From DUML01 sp050949905 (GTDB lineage Bacteria > Bacillota > Desulfitobacteriia > Desulfitobacteriales > Syntrophobotulaceae): a stretch of DNA of 64,000 bases. The DNA is taken from assembly GCA_050949905.1 (NCBI GenBank), contig JBMNGP010000006.1, forward strand, positions 1-64,000. The letters run 5' to 3'. Made by a program: the position numbers and the translations under genes. This document shows positions 1-8,357 of this stretch, one piece after another. The notes under the pieces are model-generated. The model was not told the origin of the DNA. It searched no databases and saw only the letters and a list, made by a program, of their open reading frames with translations. How positions within the stretch are numbered: position 1 is the stretch's first letter; each line of letters begins with the position of its first letter.

Positions 1-1239
1 GATGGTCTGCCCAGTCTCGGTCCGCTGAGCCGAATATTGTTCTCCTTGCAGAAGGCCAGGTTATCTCGATTCCTGTAGATTCTATCGGCTAAGACAGCTT
101 CCGGGTAGTGTCCATGGCGGTCCTTGTATCGTTCTACGCTTTCAATCAGTATACTGGCTTCGTTAAAGGCATCCCAGGATAGCTTTTCGATACGACAGAT
201 ACCATTTTCAATACTGATGGCAACCTTCGCTCCAAACTCAACGGCTGCGCTCGCTTTGCCTCTCACTATGGGGCGGACATGCGGCTGATAAAGGTTGACG
301 ATGCGATCTGTGACCGATGATTTTTGGCTTTATACATTTTCTCCTGTTGGGAAATCACTATACGAATAGTTTGCAGCAACTGGACTTGTCTTCGACTTAA
401 AGCATTTGCTCCAGCGGGCACTTCCGTTAACAGCCGGTCAACATGACGCAGGTTTCGTTTGCAGTATTGCAGCTGACGCTTAATACCCTGACGAAGCTGG
501 ATTTTTCTTGGGCTACGTTGTTTGGAGATACTCAGATAAGCTTTTCTTGCTTTTTGACGGTAGGTTCTAGGTTTTTTGCCTTTTTTACCCCCCGCGTTGT
601 GAAGGGTATCTATAATCTCTTCGAGTTTTTCCCTGGCTTCATTGAGCAAACCCAAATCAGTCGGGTATTTGATGTCAGCTGGGATGCAGGTGGCATCCAA
701 AATTAAAACTCCTTGATTAGCTTGAGGTTCTGCAGGTACTTTAGTTTCTGTTGCACTCTCTGTATCTGAATTTCCGCCCTGAGGATCATTGTGGTTATTG
801 TTATCTTTCTTAGCCTCCTCCTTCTCGGCGGCCTGCCACTGTGTCATAGCCAATGCAATGCGCTCATTGATCTTCTCCAAGCGTTCTTTTTTGAACCGTT
901 TGCGAAATTTGACCAGCGCTACCGGAGTAAACGGCGGGCTCAACTGATACTCTTTCAGGCCGATGAAGTACTGCAGGTAAGGATTTTCCGTAAGCTGTTG
1001 CACTACTTCCCGGTCGGTATAATTGCAGCGGGCCTGGATGATCAGCGAACCTAAAGCCATCCTGACAGGCTTGGCAACATTGCCCCGGTCACTCGGGAAC
1101 ATGAAGGCGTAGTCTTTCTCGAATTCATCCCAAGGTATGATTTTGGCTAATTTAACCCAACGATTTTCGGCATTCAGTTTGCCGAAAAAGGCAGAATAAA
1201 GTCATCTATGGTTAACTGCGGTTCGGGTTTGCGGTACAT
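1..1239 (-). pseudogene. IS1182/IS5-type DDE transposase, frameshifted and cut by window start
   Basis: This transposase gene runs off the left edge of the window. The longest open piece (266-1102) holds the N-terminal DUF772-like region (NPYLQYFIG, FRKR) and the start of the DDE domain (ILDAT, PTDLGLLNEAR). Translation from the ATG at 1239, preceded by a GGAGGAG site, begins MYRKPEPQLTIDDF and leaves frame at an A5 run (1185-1189). The other frame then continues to the long open piece. A second break lies at the T5 run near 321-325; beyond it another frame reads VNLYQPHVRPIVRGKA and continues to base 1. Both breaks are one-base changes in homopolymers, so this copy is either decayed or carries sequence errors. 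The element lies directly downstream of the truncated penicillin-binding protein and probably caused that truncation. The exact family, IS1182 or IS5, is inferred from motifs. Confidence 0.75.
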
Positions 1240-1341
1240 TTAATCTCCTCCAAGTGCAAGGTTTTTAGGGGTAACAAGCGTTTTCCTTTGCATTTAAATT
1301 CGACAAAAGTGCCCTTAAACCCTTGTTATTACTGATTTTTT

Positions 1342-2178
1342 CTAACCTTTAGCAAGCCCTACATAAGGTGCGTAGCGGCCCGAGAGCTCCCCGTCGGATC
1401 TTTTTTTCAAGGTAATAGGCAGAACTTTAGTCTTGTGAAATTCTGCTTCGGAAATATAATTTTGCTCTTTCATCAAGGATAATACTGTATTGCGCCGCTC
1501 TAAAGCCTTATCTATGTTATTTAAAGGCGAGTAAACACTGGGGGCTTTGAGGAGCCCGGCAAGGGTTGCTCCTTCGACCAGGGTGAGTTCTGCCGTCTTT
1601 TTACCGAAATAAAAACAAGCCGCATTCTCAATACCCCAACGCCCTTCCCCAAAGTAGATATTATTAAGGTAGGCCTCGAGGATCTGCTCCTTGCTTAAAG
1701 TTGCTTCAATTTTAAGAGCGTAACCTGCTTCTTTAATCTTTCTCCTAATAGTTTTATCTGAAGGCAAAAAGAGATTTTTGGCCAACTGTTGGGTTATGGT
1801 GCTTCCTCCTTCAGAAAAATCGCCAGACCTAAAGTCACGGGTTAAGGCTCGGAGAATGGCACGTAAATCTATTCCCTGGTGTGCATAGAAACGCCGGTCT
1901 TCCACGGCAATAATGGCCTGGCAAACATGCTCCGGCACTTGTTCCAAATTAACGGGTACAATTTTGGAAGAAGAAAGCTGGGATACTTTATTTCCTTTTT
2001 GATCATAGATGAAGGTCGGCTGGGCAAGCGGGCTCTCAAGTATGCTTATATCCAGGGAGTGAACCCAATAAGCGGCACCTGTCGCCGAAATAGCCATAAT
2101 GAGCAGGATTACAACCAATAATACTATCCAAAACTTTTGTTTTGGCCAGCGCTTAATAATCTTCATAATAATATGCAA
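1342..2178 (-). CDS. Class A penicillin-binding protein, truncated to the GT51 transglycosylase domain
   Basis: The 278-residue protein has an N-terminal membrane anchor (about residues 15-38) followed by a GT51 peptidoglycan glycosyltransferase domain. Visible family motifs are EDRRFYAHQGID with the catalytic Glu (about 92), GGSTITQQLAKN (about 125), SKEQILEAYLNNIYFGEG (about 163) and ENAACFYFGK. The domain polymerises lipid II into glycan strands outside the membrane. The protein stops shortly after SGRYAPYV, where class A enzymes normally enter their transpeptidase domain, so the C-terminal half is missing. The adjacent transposase remnant explains the loss. A TTG start at 2178 fits an AGGAG site 8 bases upstream; the ATG at 2166 is an alternative. 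It may still act as a monofunctional transglycosylase, which is inference. Confidence 0.75.
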   Translation of the reverse strand: MHIIMKIIKRWPKQKFWIVLLVVILLIMAISATGAAYWVHSLDISILESPLAQPTFIYDQKGNKVSQLSSSKIVPVNLEQVPEHVCQAIIAVEDRRFYAHQGIDLRAILRALTRDFRSGDFSEGGSTITQQLAKNLFLPSDKTIRRKIKEAGYALKIEATLSKEQILEAYLNNIYFGEGRWGIENAACFYFGKKTAELTLVEGATLAGLLKAPSVYSPLNNIDKALERRNTVLSLMKEQNYISEAEFHKTKVLPITLKKRSDGELSGRYAPYVGLAKG

Positions 2179-2280
2179 ACCTGATTTCTCCTTATATTAA
2201 TACATTAAAGTTCTTCGTAAGCACTCTCTTTTTTGGGTATTAATTATTCCGGTAATACCCATTAGAATCTAATTTGATAA

Positions 2281-2330
2281 AAAAATTACCAAGCAGAAAA
2301 TCAGATTTGCAAAAGATTATTGACAGTACC
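2281..2330 (+). repeat. Solo right end of the IS256-type element
   Basis: These 50 bases closely match the right terminus of the IS256-type element at 8240-9670 and the inverted copy at 45089-46518, including the terminal GATTATTGACAGTACC. No transposase or left end is nearby, so this is a relic of a deleted copy. Confidence 0.75.
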
Positions 2331-2460
2331 AAAAAACTAAAGCCAGTAAGATATCCGATGCAGTCTTTTTTCTCATTGAACACATCCTTATAAAAAGGCA
2401 ATAATATAGCCCTATAATAATACTAAAAGCATTAATAGGGCTTAGGCTTTGATAGAATTA

Positions 2461-3144
2461 TTAAAAAAGCGAATTTTGTTGTTCCATAAAGGGTTCAATA
2501 CACTTGCTGCTATCATTATATATAGAATTGACATATGTAGAGACCTGATAAGTGTTCATCAATTCTGCAGGATATGGTGTTAATAACGACTTGAGCTTCA
2601 AAGGGTCTGTCAAGGAAGGTTTTTGCCAAATTCCTTCCTTCTCTTGTTCTAAAATTACCGGCATTCGGTTATGAATTGGCGACATTAGTTCATTTGCAAC
2701 GGTCGTAATAATTGAGCAAGTTTTGATTATCTTGCCCTCGGAGCTCTTCCAGACATCCCATATGCCAGCGAAGCAAAACAATTTATGGTTGTTAAGTTTG
2801 AAAAAATAAGGAATTTTACTCCTGCCTTCTTTCTTCCATTCATAAAATCCACTTGCGGGGATTAAACAGCGCTGTCTGCTTAAGCAATGTTTAAAACTGG
2901 GTTTAATATCAATTGTCTCGGCTCTGGCGTTAATCATTTTAGAGCCAATTGTTTGCTCCTTAGCCCAATAGGGGATTAGCCCCCATTGGAAAAGCTCAAG
3001 GCGATTTTGCCCGTCACTCACAACAACCGGAACCTCCTGGCCGGGAGCTATATTATACTTGGGAGTCCAATCTATTTCTCCAACTACGTTGAGTATTTCA
3101 GCAACTTCCTGAATAGACAAGGTCAAAGTAAATCTTCCGCACAT
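2461..3144 (-). CDS. SRAP (HMCES/YedK-type) abasic-site protein
   Basis: The 227-residue protein starts MCGRFTLT. In this family the initiator Met is removed and Cys2 forms a covalent DNA-protein crosslink to abasic sites in single-stranded DNA. The ATG at 3144, which places Cys second, was chosen over an upstream TTG; a GGGG site lies 7 bases before it. Other family motifs are present: INARAET (about 70-76), SGFYEWKK (about 101-108) with the conserved Glu, and the late HNRMPVIL with the conserved His. Length and motif order match full-length SRAP proteins, so it looks intact. It stands alone between a decayed IS end and the NrfC/NrfD pair. The predicted role is protection of abasic sites in ssDNA, based on family knowledge. 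Confidence 0.93.
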   Translation of the reverse strand: MCGRFTLTLSIQEVAEILNVVGEIDWTPKYNIAPGQEVPVVVSDGQNRLELFQWGLIPYWAKEQTIGSKMINARAETIDIKPSFKHCLSRQRCLIPASGFYEWKKEGRSKIPYFFKLNNHKLFCFAGIWDVWKSSEGKIIKTCSIITTVANELMSPIHNRMPVILEQEKEGIWQKPSLTDPLKLKSLLTPYPAELMNTYQVSTYVNSIYNDSSKCIEPFMEQQNSLF

Positions 3145-3281
3145 AAGTAACCCCAAACTTCATTGAAATATATTACTTCTCTCGACCTCTGACACAAATA
3201 TTAGTAGTCATTCCTTTCATCACCATAATTATACAGCAGGTTGAGTTTAATTTCTTAAAATTTTGCTTGGAAAAGCAGCAA

Positions 3282-3311
3282 AATAAAAAAAGACGGCTGT
3301 ATTCAGCCGTT
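3282..3311 (-). terminator. Intrinsic terminator after the NrfC/NrfD-like operon
   Basis: On the minus strand a perfect 7-bp stem (ACGGCTG/CAGCCGT) with a 4-base loop is followed by a run of seven T. It lies about 55 bases after the nrfD-like stop codon. Confidence 0.85.
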
Positions 3312-3366
3312 AAGAGAAAAATATATTTGAAGGTAGGTAAAGCTGCCAAAATTAATTGATGGCCTA

Positions 3367-4302
3367 TTAAGGAATTGTCAAACCGTCCCAGACAGGCAGA
3401 GCAGCCAATATGATTAATGCTCTTAAGGCAAATCCGCCAACCAATACGGAAACATCAGTAACAATAGTTAGATAAGAATGATGTTTCCTTTGCACTGTGG
3501 CGGCAATTTCCCTGGCGGCCAGAGGTATGGCTACTTCCTTGGTAACTACTCGTTTGGAACGCCTAGCTTCGATAATAAATGCTAGAAGCGGTACAATCAG
3601 TCCCAAACCTATAAAGTATCCCCAGAATACCAATGAATATACACCGGTAATCAGCATTGTGGCCGAGGCTTGCCCTGCTGGCCCGTTAATACCAGAAATC
3701 ATCATTCCCATTAACACAGTAACAATAATCAGTTCGGCACCTATTAATAAGATATGCACTTGATTTTCACGCCCCACGGTAAAATATTCTCTTTCTACCA
3801 GCGGAGCCAGTAAAGAACTAAGTGATAAACCGGTTGATAAAGCCGAAACGACGAAGAGAAGGGGCATAATGCCCGTACTCCAGAAAGGCACTGCCTTGAC
3901 CGCAGCCAGCAGAAGCCCGGTGTAGGTTCCGGTAGCTAACGCGAGGACAGCTCCTGACCAAGTTAAACCGTCAGGTACGGCAATATTTTTCCAAACACAA
4001 AAACCTTTTATTAATCCAACAAGAATAAATGCTGATAAAATATAAACTCCCCAGGTCATAACGGAACTAAAGTTGGAAAGAAGTCCTATTAATAACCAAG
4101 GTTTCCAAAAACCCTGTCCGAGATCAAATACCAATAAAGCAGTGCCCAAAGCAACAACCGGTGCAGCAATATAGTAACCAACCCGTTTCAGACTGGATGT
4201 TTTGCCTAGCCAGCCTTTTTCTGCTGCAAAGGATGTTAGATACGCTCCCGCACCGAGTCCGCCTAAAAATAAATAGATTACAATTAACCAATGCCAATGC
4301 AT
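3367..4302 (-). CDS. NrfD/PsrC-like membrane anchor subunit
   Basis: This 311-residue protein is strongly hydrophobic with about eight or nine predicted membrane segments. It begins MHWHWLIVIYLFLGGLGAGAYL, an opening typical of NrfD/PsrC/DmsC-like quinone-interacting subunits. Such subunits pass electrons between membrane quinol and a periplasmic or cell-surface ferredoxin subunit. The gene follows the four-cluster ferredoxin gene by 15 bases, the usual B-C order of DmsABC, PsrABC and NrfCD operons. No molybdopterin catalytic subunit gene is present on either side. A strong terminator follows. The physiological substrate cannot be told from these two genes. Confidence 0.85.
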   Translation of the reverse strand: MHWHWLIVIYLFLGGLGAGAYLTSFAAEKGWLGKTSSLKRVGYYIAAPVVALGTALLVFDLGQGFWKPWLLIGLLSNFSSVMTWGVYILSAFILVGLIKGFCVWKNIAVPDGLTWSGAVLALATGTYTGLLLAAVKAVPFWSTGIMPLLFVVSALSTGLSLSSLLAPLVEREYFTVGRENQVHILLIGAELIIVTVLMGMMISGINGPAGQASATMLITGVYSLVFWGYFIGLGLIVPLLAFIIEARRSKRVVTKEVAIPLAAREIAATVQRKHHSYLTIVTDVSVLVGGFALRALIILAALPVWDGLTIP

Positions 4303-4317
4303 TTTTTTAGCACCTCC

Positions 4318-4962
4318 TTATGCTTTTGGAATTATAACCAAGGATGGTTTTGTTAATTCTGGACTAGGCAGCCCTTCAAGTTGGGCAACACCATCTTGAG
4401 TTTTTCTTAAATCTGAAATATCACCGTAATTTAAAGCACCAACAGGGCAACTTGCAACACAGGCCGGTCGTTCGCCATTGTCTTGTCGCAAATAACAGAA
4501 ATGACATTTAGTTATTCTTCCTGTTGCCTTACTGAATTGAGGCGCATGATAGGGGCAAGCATACATACAATATTTACAACCTACACACTTTTCGGGGTCA
4601 TGGATGACTATGCCGTCTTCTTCTCTTTTGGTATAAGCTTTTACCGGACATACTTGGACACAAGCCGGTTTTTCACAATGATTACAACTTACAGACAAAT
4701 AGGCTTTGCCCTTCTGACTTTTTAAGACCCGGCGCCATTCGACGCCCTCCTCCCAGTTGTTGGTATTTTTACAAGCTGCCTGGCACATGCGGCAGCCGAC
4801 ACATTTTTGCTGGTTATGCATAAAGCCAAGCTGCTTGGTATTAGGAAGCGAATCCTGGGCTGTTTCTGCTAGCAATAACTTAGCGGGTACTACACCCATA
4901 GCTAGAGCAACAGAAGCAGTTAAAAGCAGCAAAAAATACTTAAAATAATAGAGAAAACCCAT
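4318..4962 (-). CDS. NrfC/DmsB-like 4Fe-4S ferredoxin subunit with N-terminal membrane segment
   Basis: The 214-residue protein has an N-terminal hydrophobic segment (about residues 5-30) and then ferredoxin Cys motifs: CVGCRMCQAACK, CNHCEKPACVQVCP, CVGCKYCMYACP and CHFCYLRQ...CVASCP. This is the arrangement of the four-cluster electron-transfer subunits NrfC, DmsB and PsrB. It would carry electrons between the NrfD-like anchor encoded just downstream and a catalytic partner. Upstream, where a catalytic A subunit would be expected, there is only a 5'-truncated IS3 element, so the operon may have lost its first gene. An AGGA site lies about 8 bases before the chosen ATG. The extreme N-terminus should be treated with caution because the IS junction is only about 15 bases upstream of the start. 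Confidence 0.85.
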   Translation of the reverse strand: MGFLYYFKYFLLLLTASVALAMGVVPAKLLLAETAQDSLPNTKQLGFMHNQQKCVGCRMCQAACKNTNNWEEGVEWRRVLKSQKGKAYLSVSCNHCEKPACVQVCPVKAYTKREEDGIVIHDPEKCVGCKYCMYACPYHAPQFSKATGRITKCHFCYLRQDNGERPACVASCPVGALNYGDISDLRKTQDGVAQLEGLPSPELTKPSLVIIPKA

Positions 4963-4980
4963 AAAAAGTATCCTACTTGG

Positions 4981-5664
4981 GGTGTTGATCCAATCTGGGC
5001 TGAAGTCAAAGAAAAAATATCATGCAGCCGTGGAACGGTTTACAAATTGATGAAAGAAAACGGCATAAAATCAAAACGTAAAGCTAAATGGAAAGCAACA
5101 ACCAATAGTAAACACAACTTACCAGTAGCTCCAAATCTCTTAGGGCAAAATTTTAATATAACAGAGCCCAATACCGCATGGGCAGGAGATATCACATACA
5201 ATTGGACCGGTGAAGGCTGGCTATATACAGCAATAGTCAAAGACTTATGTACCAAAGAAGTAATAGGCTATGCCATGGGTGATAGAATTACCAAAGAACT
5301 TGTAATAAAAGCCATGAAAGTGGCCATACGAAAAGAAAGGCCAAAAGCAGGATTAATATTTCATTCGGATCGCGGAAGTCAATATTGTTCAAACCTCTTC
5401 AGAAGCTTATTAAAAGATAATAATATCCGGCAAAGCATGAGTCGCAAAGGAAATCCCTATGATAATGCTTGTGCAGAAAACTTTTTTAGTTGTTTAAAAT
5501 GTGAATGTACAAATTTCTATTATTTTAGGACTAAGGACGAAGCAAAGCAGGCTATTTTCGAATATATAGAAGTTTATTATAACAGACAGAGAAGGCATGC
5601 AGCGCTAGGATGGATTACTCCTGCTGCATATAAAAAACTAATCAGTCTAAAAGTAGCAGCATAA
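4981..5664 (+). pseudogene. IS3-family OrfB transposase, N-terminally truncated
   Basis: The open frame enters from the truncation point (GVDPIWAEVKEKISCSRG) and covers the HTH_21 region and the whole rve integrase core. The three catalytic positions are visible: Asp in WAGDITYN, Asp in HSDRGSQY and Glu in NACAENFF. The end of the domain has the family pattern YYNRQRRHAALGWITPAAY. OrfA and the N-terminal part of OrfB, including their start codons, are missing, so the gene should be inactive unless it is translated from an internal TTG/ATG near 5047. It lies upstream of, and head to head with, the NrfC-like gene. Confidence 0.85.
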
Positions 5665-5689
5665 AAAAGACAAATTAAAAACGGCATTT

Positions 5690-5835
5690 GGCGGGAATCA
5701 AGGGCGAGCAAAGCGAGTTTATCTAGCCCCTTGATTCCCAGGATAGCCCAACATCCTATTGAACGATGGTCTGTAAAAGACCATCTGCCCTCCGGCGAGG
5801 ACGGGGTTTGGGGCAGGGCCCCAACTGTTTTAATA
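5690..5835 (+). other. Structured element A (candidate RNA) in the IS3 3' region
   Basis: Copy A of a three-copy element (B at 12593-12744, C at 63163-63310). It has a perfect 12-bp outer stem (5693-5704 with 5728-5739), a conserved TAGCCCAA segment, a perfect 8-bp hairpin (5765-5772 with 5778-5785), the conserved block GGCGAGGACGGGGTTTGGG, and a final 7-bp hairpin ending in GCCCCAA. Stem sequences differ between copies while pairing is kept. It begins about 25 bases after the transposase stop, on the same strand. No known RNA family was recognised. Confidence 0.6.
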
Positions 5836-5978
5836 GAGCAAAGAGAGAATAAACCCTATTGAAAGCAAATTGGCGAAACTTTATGTAACTTCAAGATATG
5901 TTCACGAAACAGTGTCCAGGAAACGCAGAAAGGCTCATACTGTTTTGATTCCCCTTTTTTTGGACTGGATTTATGCTT

Positions 5979-6497
5979 CTATTTCTTTAGTGACAATACA
6001 TTTTTCTTAGCGATTTCAGCAATGGCAAGTTCCGCGATGCTTCCTGTGATAAAACCCGTGATTACTGCTGACACTAAAAGAACCGGTAAATAGAGAAGAA
6101 TAACAAATTCACCTAAAAGGAAAGAAGCAACAGTTATCTGGGTTGTATTATGGAATATAGCCCCTACAATACTTATGCCTTTGATACTAAAAAAGCGGGA
6201 ACAAGTCTTATAAAGTAACACCATGATCAGAGCGCTTATGATCCCGCCGCTTAAACTGAAGGCGAGCATCATTATGCCTCTGGTTAGCAAAGCTACAACA
6301 AAACAGCGAATGATTACAATCAACAAAACATCTTTAAAGGCCAGGAATACAAGGGCTATTAAGGTAATAATATTTGCTAAACCAAGCTTTACTCCCGGAA
6401 CAGGAATAGGTACGGGTATTATTGATTCCAGTAGAGAGATAGTGATAGCATTAGAAACTAAAATTATAATAATTGCATATTTTTTATTTTTATTCAT
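5979..6497 (-). CDS. Gx transporter family / heptaprenyl diphosphate synthase component I-like membrane protein
   Basis: This is a 172-residue, very hydrophobic protein with about five membrane segments. It opens MNKNKKYAIIIILVSNAIT and carries PIPVPGVKLGLANIITL, the signature stretch of the Gx transporter (HepS component I-like) family, which is related to ECF substrate-binding components. In flavin-based electron-transfer loci such a protein occurs with a NusG-domain-II protein, an ApbE enzyme and a flavinylated lipoprotein, all encoded just upstream here. Its likely role is membrane transport or membrane electron transfer for that system; the cargo is unknown. A GGGACAAA box pair about 140-180 bases upstream suggests control by the neighbouring NarL-type regulator. 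Confidence 0.8.
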   Translation of the reverse strand: MNKNKKYAIIIILVSNAITISLLESIIPVPIPVPGVKLGLANIITLIALVFLAFKDVLLIVIIRCFVVALLTRGIMMLAFSLSGGIISALIMVLLYKTCSRFFSIKGISIVGAIFHNTTQITVASFLLGEFVILLYLPVLLVSAVITGFITGSIAELAIAEIAKKNVLSLKK

Positions 6498-6631
6498 AAC
6501 TTATCCCCTTTAGCTTGACGCCACTTATCGGATAGTCTTTACTCCCTGTTAGAATCTTTAAATATCCCCCTGCTGTTTGTTTAGCCAATTTATCTCAAAA
6601 TTCCTCAGTTTTAATTTATCATGGATTGAAA

Positions 6632-6690
6632 GGCTTTAATATTCTGACTTTTGTCCCGGAATTAGGTACATTTGTCCCGTTTGCTATTTG
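6632..6690 (-). promoter_or_regulatory. Promoter/operator with paired GGGACAAA boxes upstream of the Gx gene
   Basis: On the minus strand two direct boxes, GGGACAAATGTAC and GGGACAAAAGT, are about 20 bases apart and are followed by an AT-rich CAGAATATTAAA stretch. Almost the same arrangement occurs at 11085-11127 upstream of the FMN lipoprotein. The spacing of two helical turns on one DNA face suits a dimeric activator such as the NarL-type regulator encoded nearby; that link is inferred. Confidence 0.6.
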
Positions 6691-6728
6691 TTTATCTTCG
6701 CTTTAATGACTGCTGCCCGAAATAAGCC

Positions 6729-7109
6729 TTAGAAACTAAGGTCATCTATAACCGTTTCCCCTTGACCTTCAATGGTGACAACTGTTTTATTGGGTAAACA
6801 AACTATGCTTTGACCCGGCTTGGATATTTTCCCTGTTCGAATACAGACCTTATCGGGACAAGAAGAATCTTCAACCCAGACTAAGCCTTGTTCAATCTTA
6901 ACATAAACATGATTCTCACCAAGGTCTACAGTGACTTCCCTTAATTCATTTTTATTATCTAAAGGAATTACGGAGTGAACTTCGCTATCAACTTTTATAA
7001 CTGCCTGTTTGCTGCTGCTGTCAAGCATGATCCTATCTTTAACAAACCAGCCCAGGACAGCGGCAATTAGCACTATAATTAATATAAAGTCGCCTTTTTT
7101 TAGCTTCAT
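6729..7109 (-). CDS. NusG domain II-containing protein (EetA-like)
   Basis: The 126-residue protein has one N-terminal membrane anchor (about residues 7-25) and then a small extracytoplasmic beta domain with the pattern SSCPDKVCIRTGKISKPGQ...CLPNKTVV. That pattern is characteristic of NusG domain II proteins, which despite the name are not transcription factors. The three Cys (in CPDKVC and CLPN) are conserved. It is encoded 12 bases downstream of apbE and upstream of the Gx-type gene, the neighbourhood seen in flavinylated electron-transfer loci, where such a protein is proposed to take part in membrane electron transfer. The role is inferred from context. Confidence 0.85.
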   Translation of the reverse strand: MKLKKGDFILIIVLIAAVLGWFVKDRIMLDSSSKQAVIKVDSEVHSVIPLDNKNELREVTVDLGENHVYVKIEQGLVWVEDSSCPDKVCIRTGKISKPGQSIVCLPNKTVVTIEGQGETVIDDLSF

Positions 7110-7121
7110 AGGATCACCGCT

Positions 7122-8195
7122 TTACCTTTTTTGTAATTGATATTCATTCTTCTTAATCTCAAAATTCGTTGCACTGACTCCTGATGAAGTATATACTTTT
7201 TTATCTGCTGTAATGAAAATGGCCTCTGTGTCAGGGAGCTTTTCGACTAGCGCCAAGCCTTTTTCCAACCCAAGTAAAAAGATTGTCGTTGATAGGGCAT
7301 CAGCATCGATAGATCTCGCTGTAATAATGGAAACACTTACTAAGCCATTGTCCTCGGGATAGCCCGTCTGGGGATTTAAGATATGATGATACCTCTTACC
7401 GTTTCGTTCCAAATACCTTTCGTAAGTTCCGGAGGATACCAATGTTTGGTTTTTCAAGGTTACAATGCCCATGTATTCACCGCGTGGTTCATAGGGATCC
7501 TGTAAGCCAAGCCTCCAGGCAGAACCATCAGGCCTGGAATTTAAAGCGAGAATATTACCGCCTAAGTTAATTATGGCATGCTTAATTCCATTTTCTAGGA
7601 GAATTTTCGCAGCTTCATCAGCTCCATATCCTTTAGCAATAGCTCCTAAATCGACTATCATGCCGGGAGCGCTTAACTTTGCTGTCTGCTGATCCTTATC
7701 TAAGATGAGATTTTGATAATTAACCAAAGGTAATTTGTTTAAGATTTCTGTTTCTTGGGGTACTGTTGCTGCCTCTGTCCCAATATTCCAGAGTTTAACC
7801 AAAGGGCCAATTGTTATATCAAAGAGTCCCCCGGAAAGCTCCGAAAAATATTTTCCTTTTTCCAGAACATAAAAAGTATCGGCACTAAGCTTACAAAGTT
7901 CTCTTCCGGCTGCATTATTTAAACTGATAATCTCACTTTGTTCCGTAGCCGTGTTAATGGTCATTTTAGCTTCAATTTCGGCAATCCGGTTAAATACTTT
8001 CTGAAAGATCGTTTTATCTTCTATCTGGTCATAAATTGAAACCTTAACTATTGTACCCATCAGAAAAGCAGTTTCCACTGAGGGCTCGTTCCCAGCTTGG
8101 TAACCGTCTTTGTTCGCAGCGGAACACCCGAAAAGGCTGATTGATATTAAGAAAAAACACAATAACTTGATTATATTTATTTTTTTCTTTAACAC
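7122..8195 (-). CDS. apbE: FAD:protein FMN transferase, lipoprotein form
   Basis: The enzyme attaches FMN covalently to Ser or Thr of extracytoplasmic proteins using FAD. A lipoprotein signal (FFLISISLFGCS) precedes the ApbE domain. Family motifs are visible: MGTIVKVSIYD, GGLFDITIGPLVKLWN, DLGAIAKGYGAD, NLGGNI, HHILNPQTGYP and the late Mg/FAD region ARSIDADALSTTIFLLG. The GTG start at 8195 is preferred because GGGGAGG lies 8 bases upstream; a longer reading starting at 8252 would begin inside the IS256-type element. The natural substrate is probably the triple FMN-binding lipoprotein encoded upstream. An IS256 copy now separates the two genes and ends 44 bases before this start, so expression may depend on the IS. 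Confidence 0.93.
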   Translation of the reverse strand: MLKKKINIIKLLCFFLISISLFGCSAANKDGYQAGNEPSVETAFLMGTIVKVSIYDQIEDKTIFQKVFNRIAEIEAKMTINTATEQSEIISLNNAAGRELCKLSADTFYVLEKGKYFSELSGGLFDITIGPLVKLWNIGTEAATVPQETEILNKLPLVNYQNLILDKDQQTAKLSAPGMIVDLGAIAKGYGADEAAKILLENGIKHAIINLGGNILALNSRPDGSAWRLGLQDPYEPRGEYMGIVTLKNQTLVSSGTYERYLERNGKRYHHILNPQTGYPEDNGLVSVSIITARSIDADALSTTIFLLGLEKGLALVEKLPDTEAIFITADKKVYTSSGVSATNFEIKKNEYQLQKR

Positions 8196-8357
8196 AATAA
8201 AAGCCTCCCCTAAAGCATTGCTTAAAATAATTGGGATTCGATAAGGTATCATTAATTTCGCAAATTCATAAATAAGTGTTTATGAATAAAGACATAAACG
8301 CAACTGCTTGGTAAGATAAGGTTACCACACCAATCAAAACCAGGAGGAGCTGCGAAT

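Larger units (their letters stand above)
4979..5918 (+). mobile_element. IS3-family element, 5'-truncated
   Basis: Only the right part of the element remains. It ends at a typical IS3 terminus that reads TGGACACTGTTTCGTGAACA on the minus strand (the outer base is 5918). The left end, orfA and the start of orfB are missing; the break is next to the NrfC-like start. The 3' noncoding part carries the structured element at 5690-5835. Confidence 0.75.

Noticed and set aside
4483..4725. Plus-strand frames inside the ferredoxin, kinase and glucan synthase genes
   Set aside because: They are shadows of well-supported minus-strand genes, lacking ribosome sites or family motifs.
8196..8252. Longer apbE reading frame starting at 8252
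   Set aside because: The extension lies across the IS256 left end, and the GTG at 8195 has a strong GGGGAGG site.
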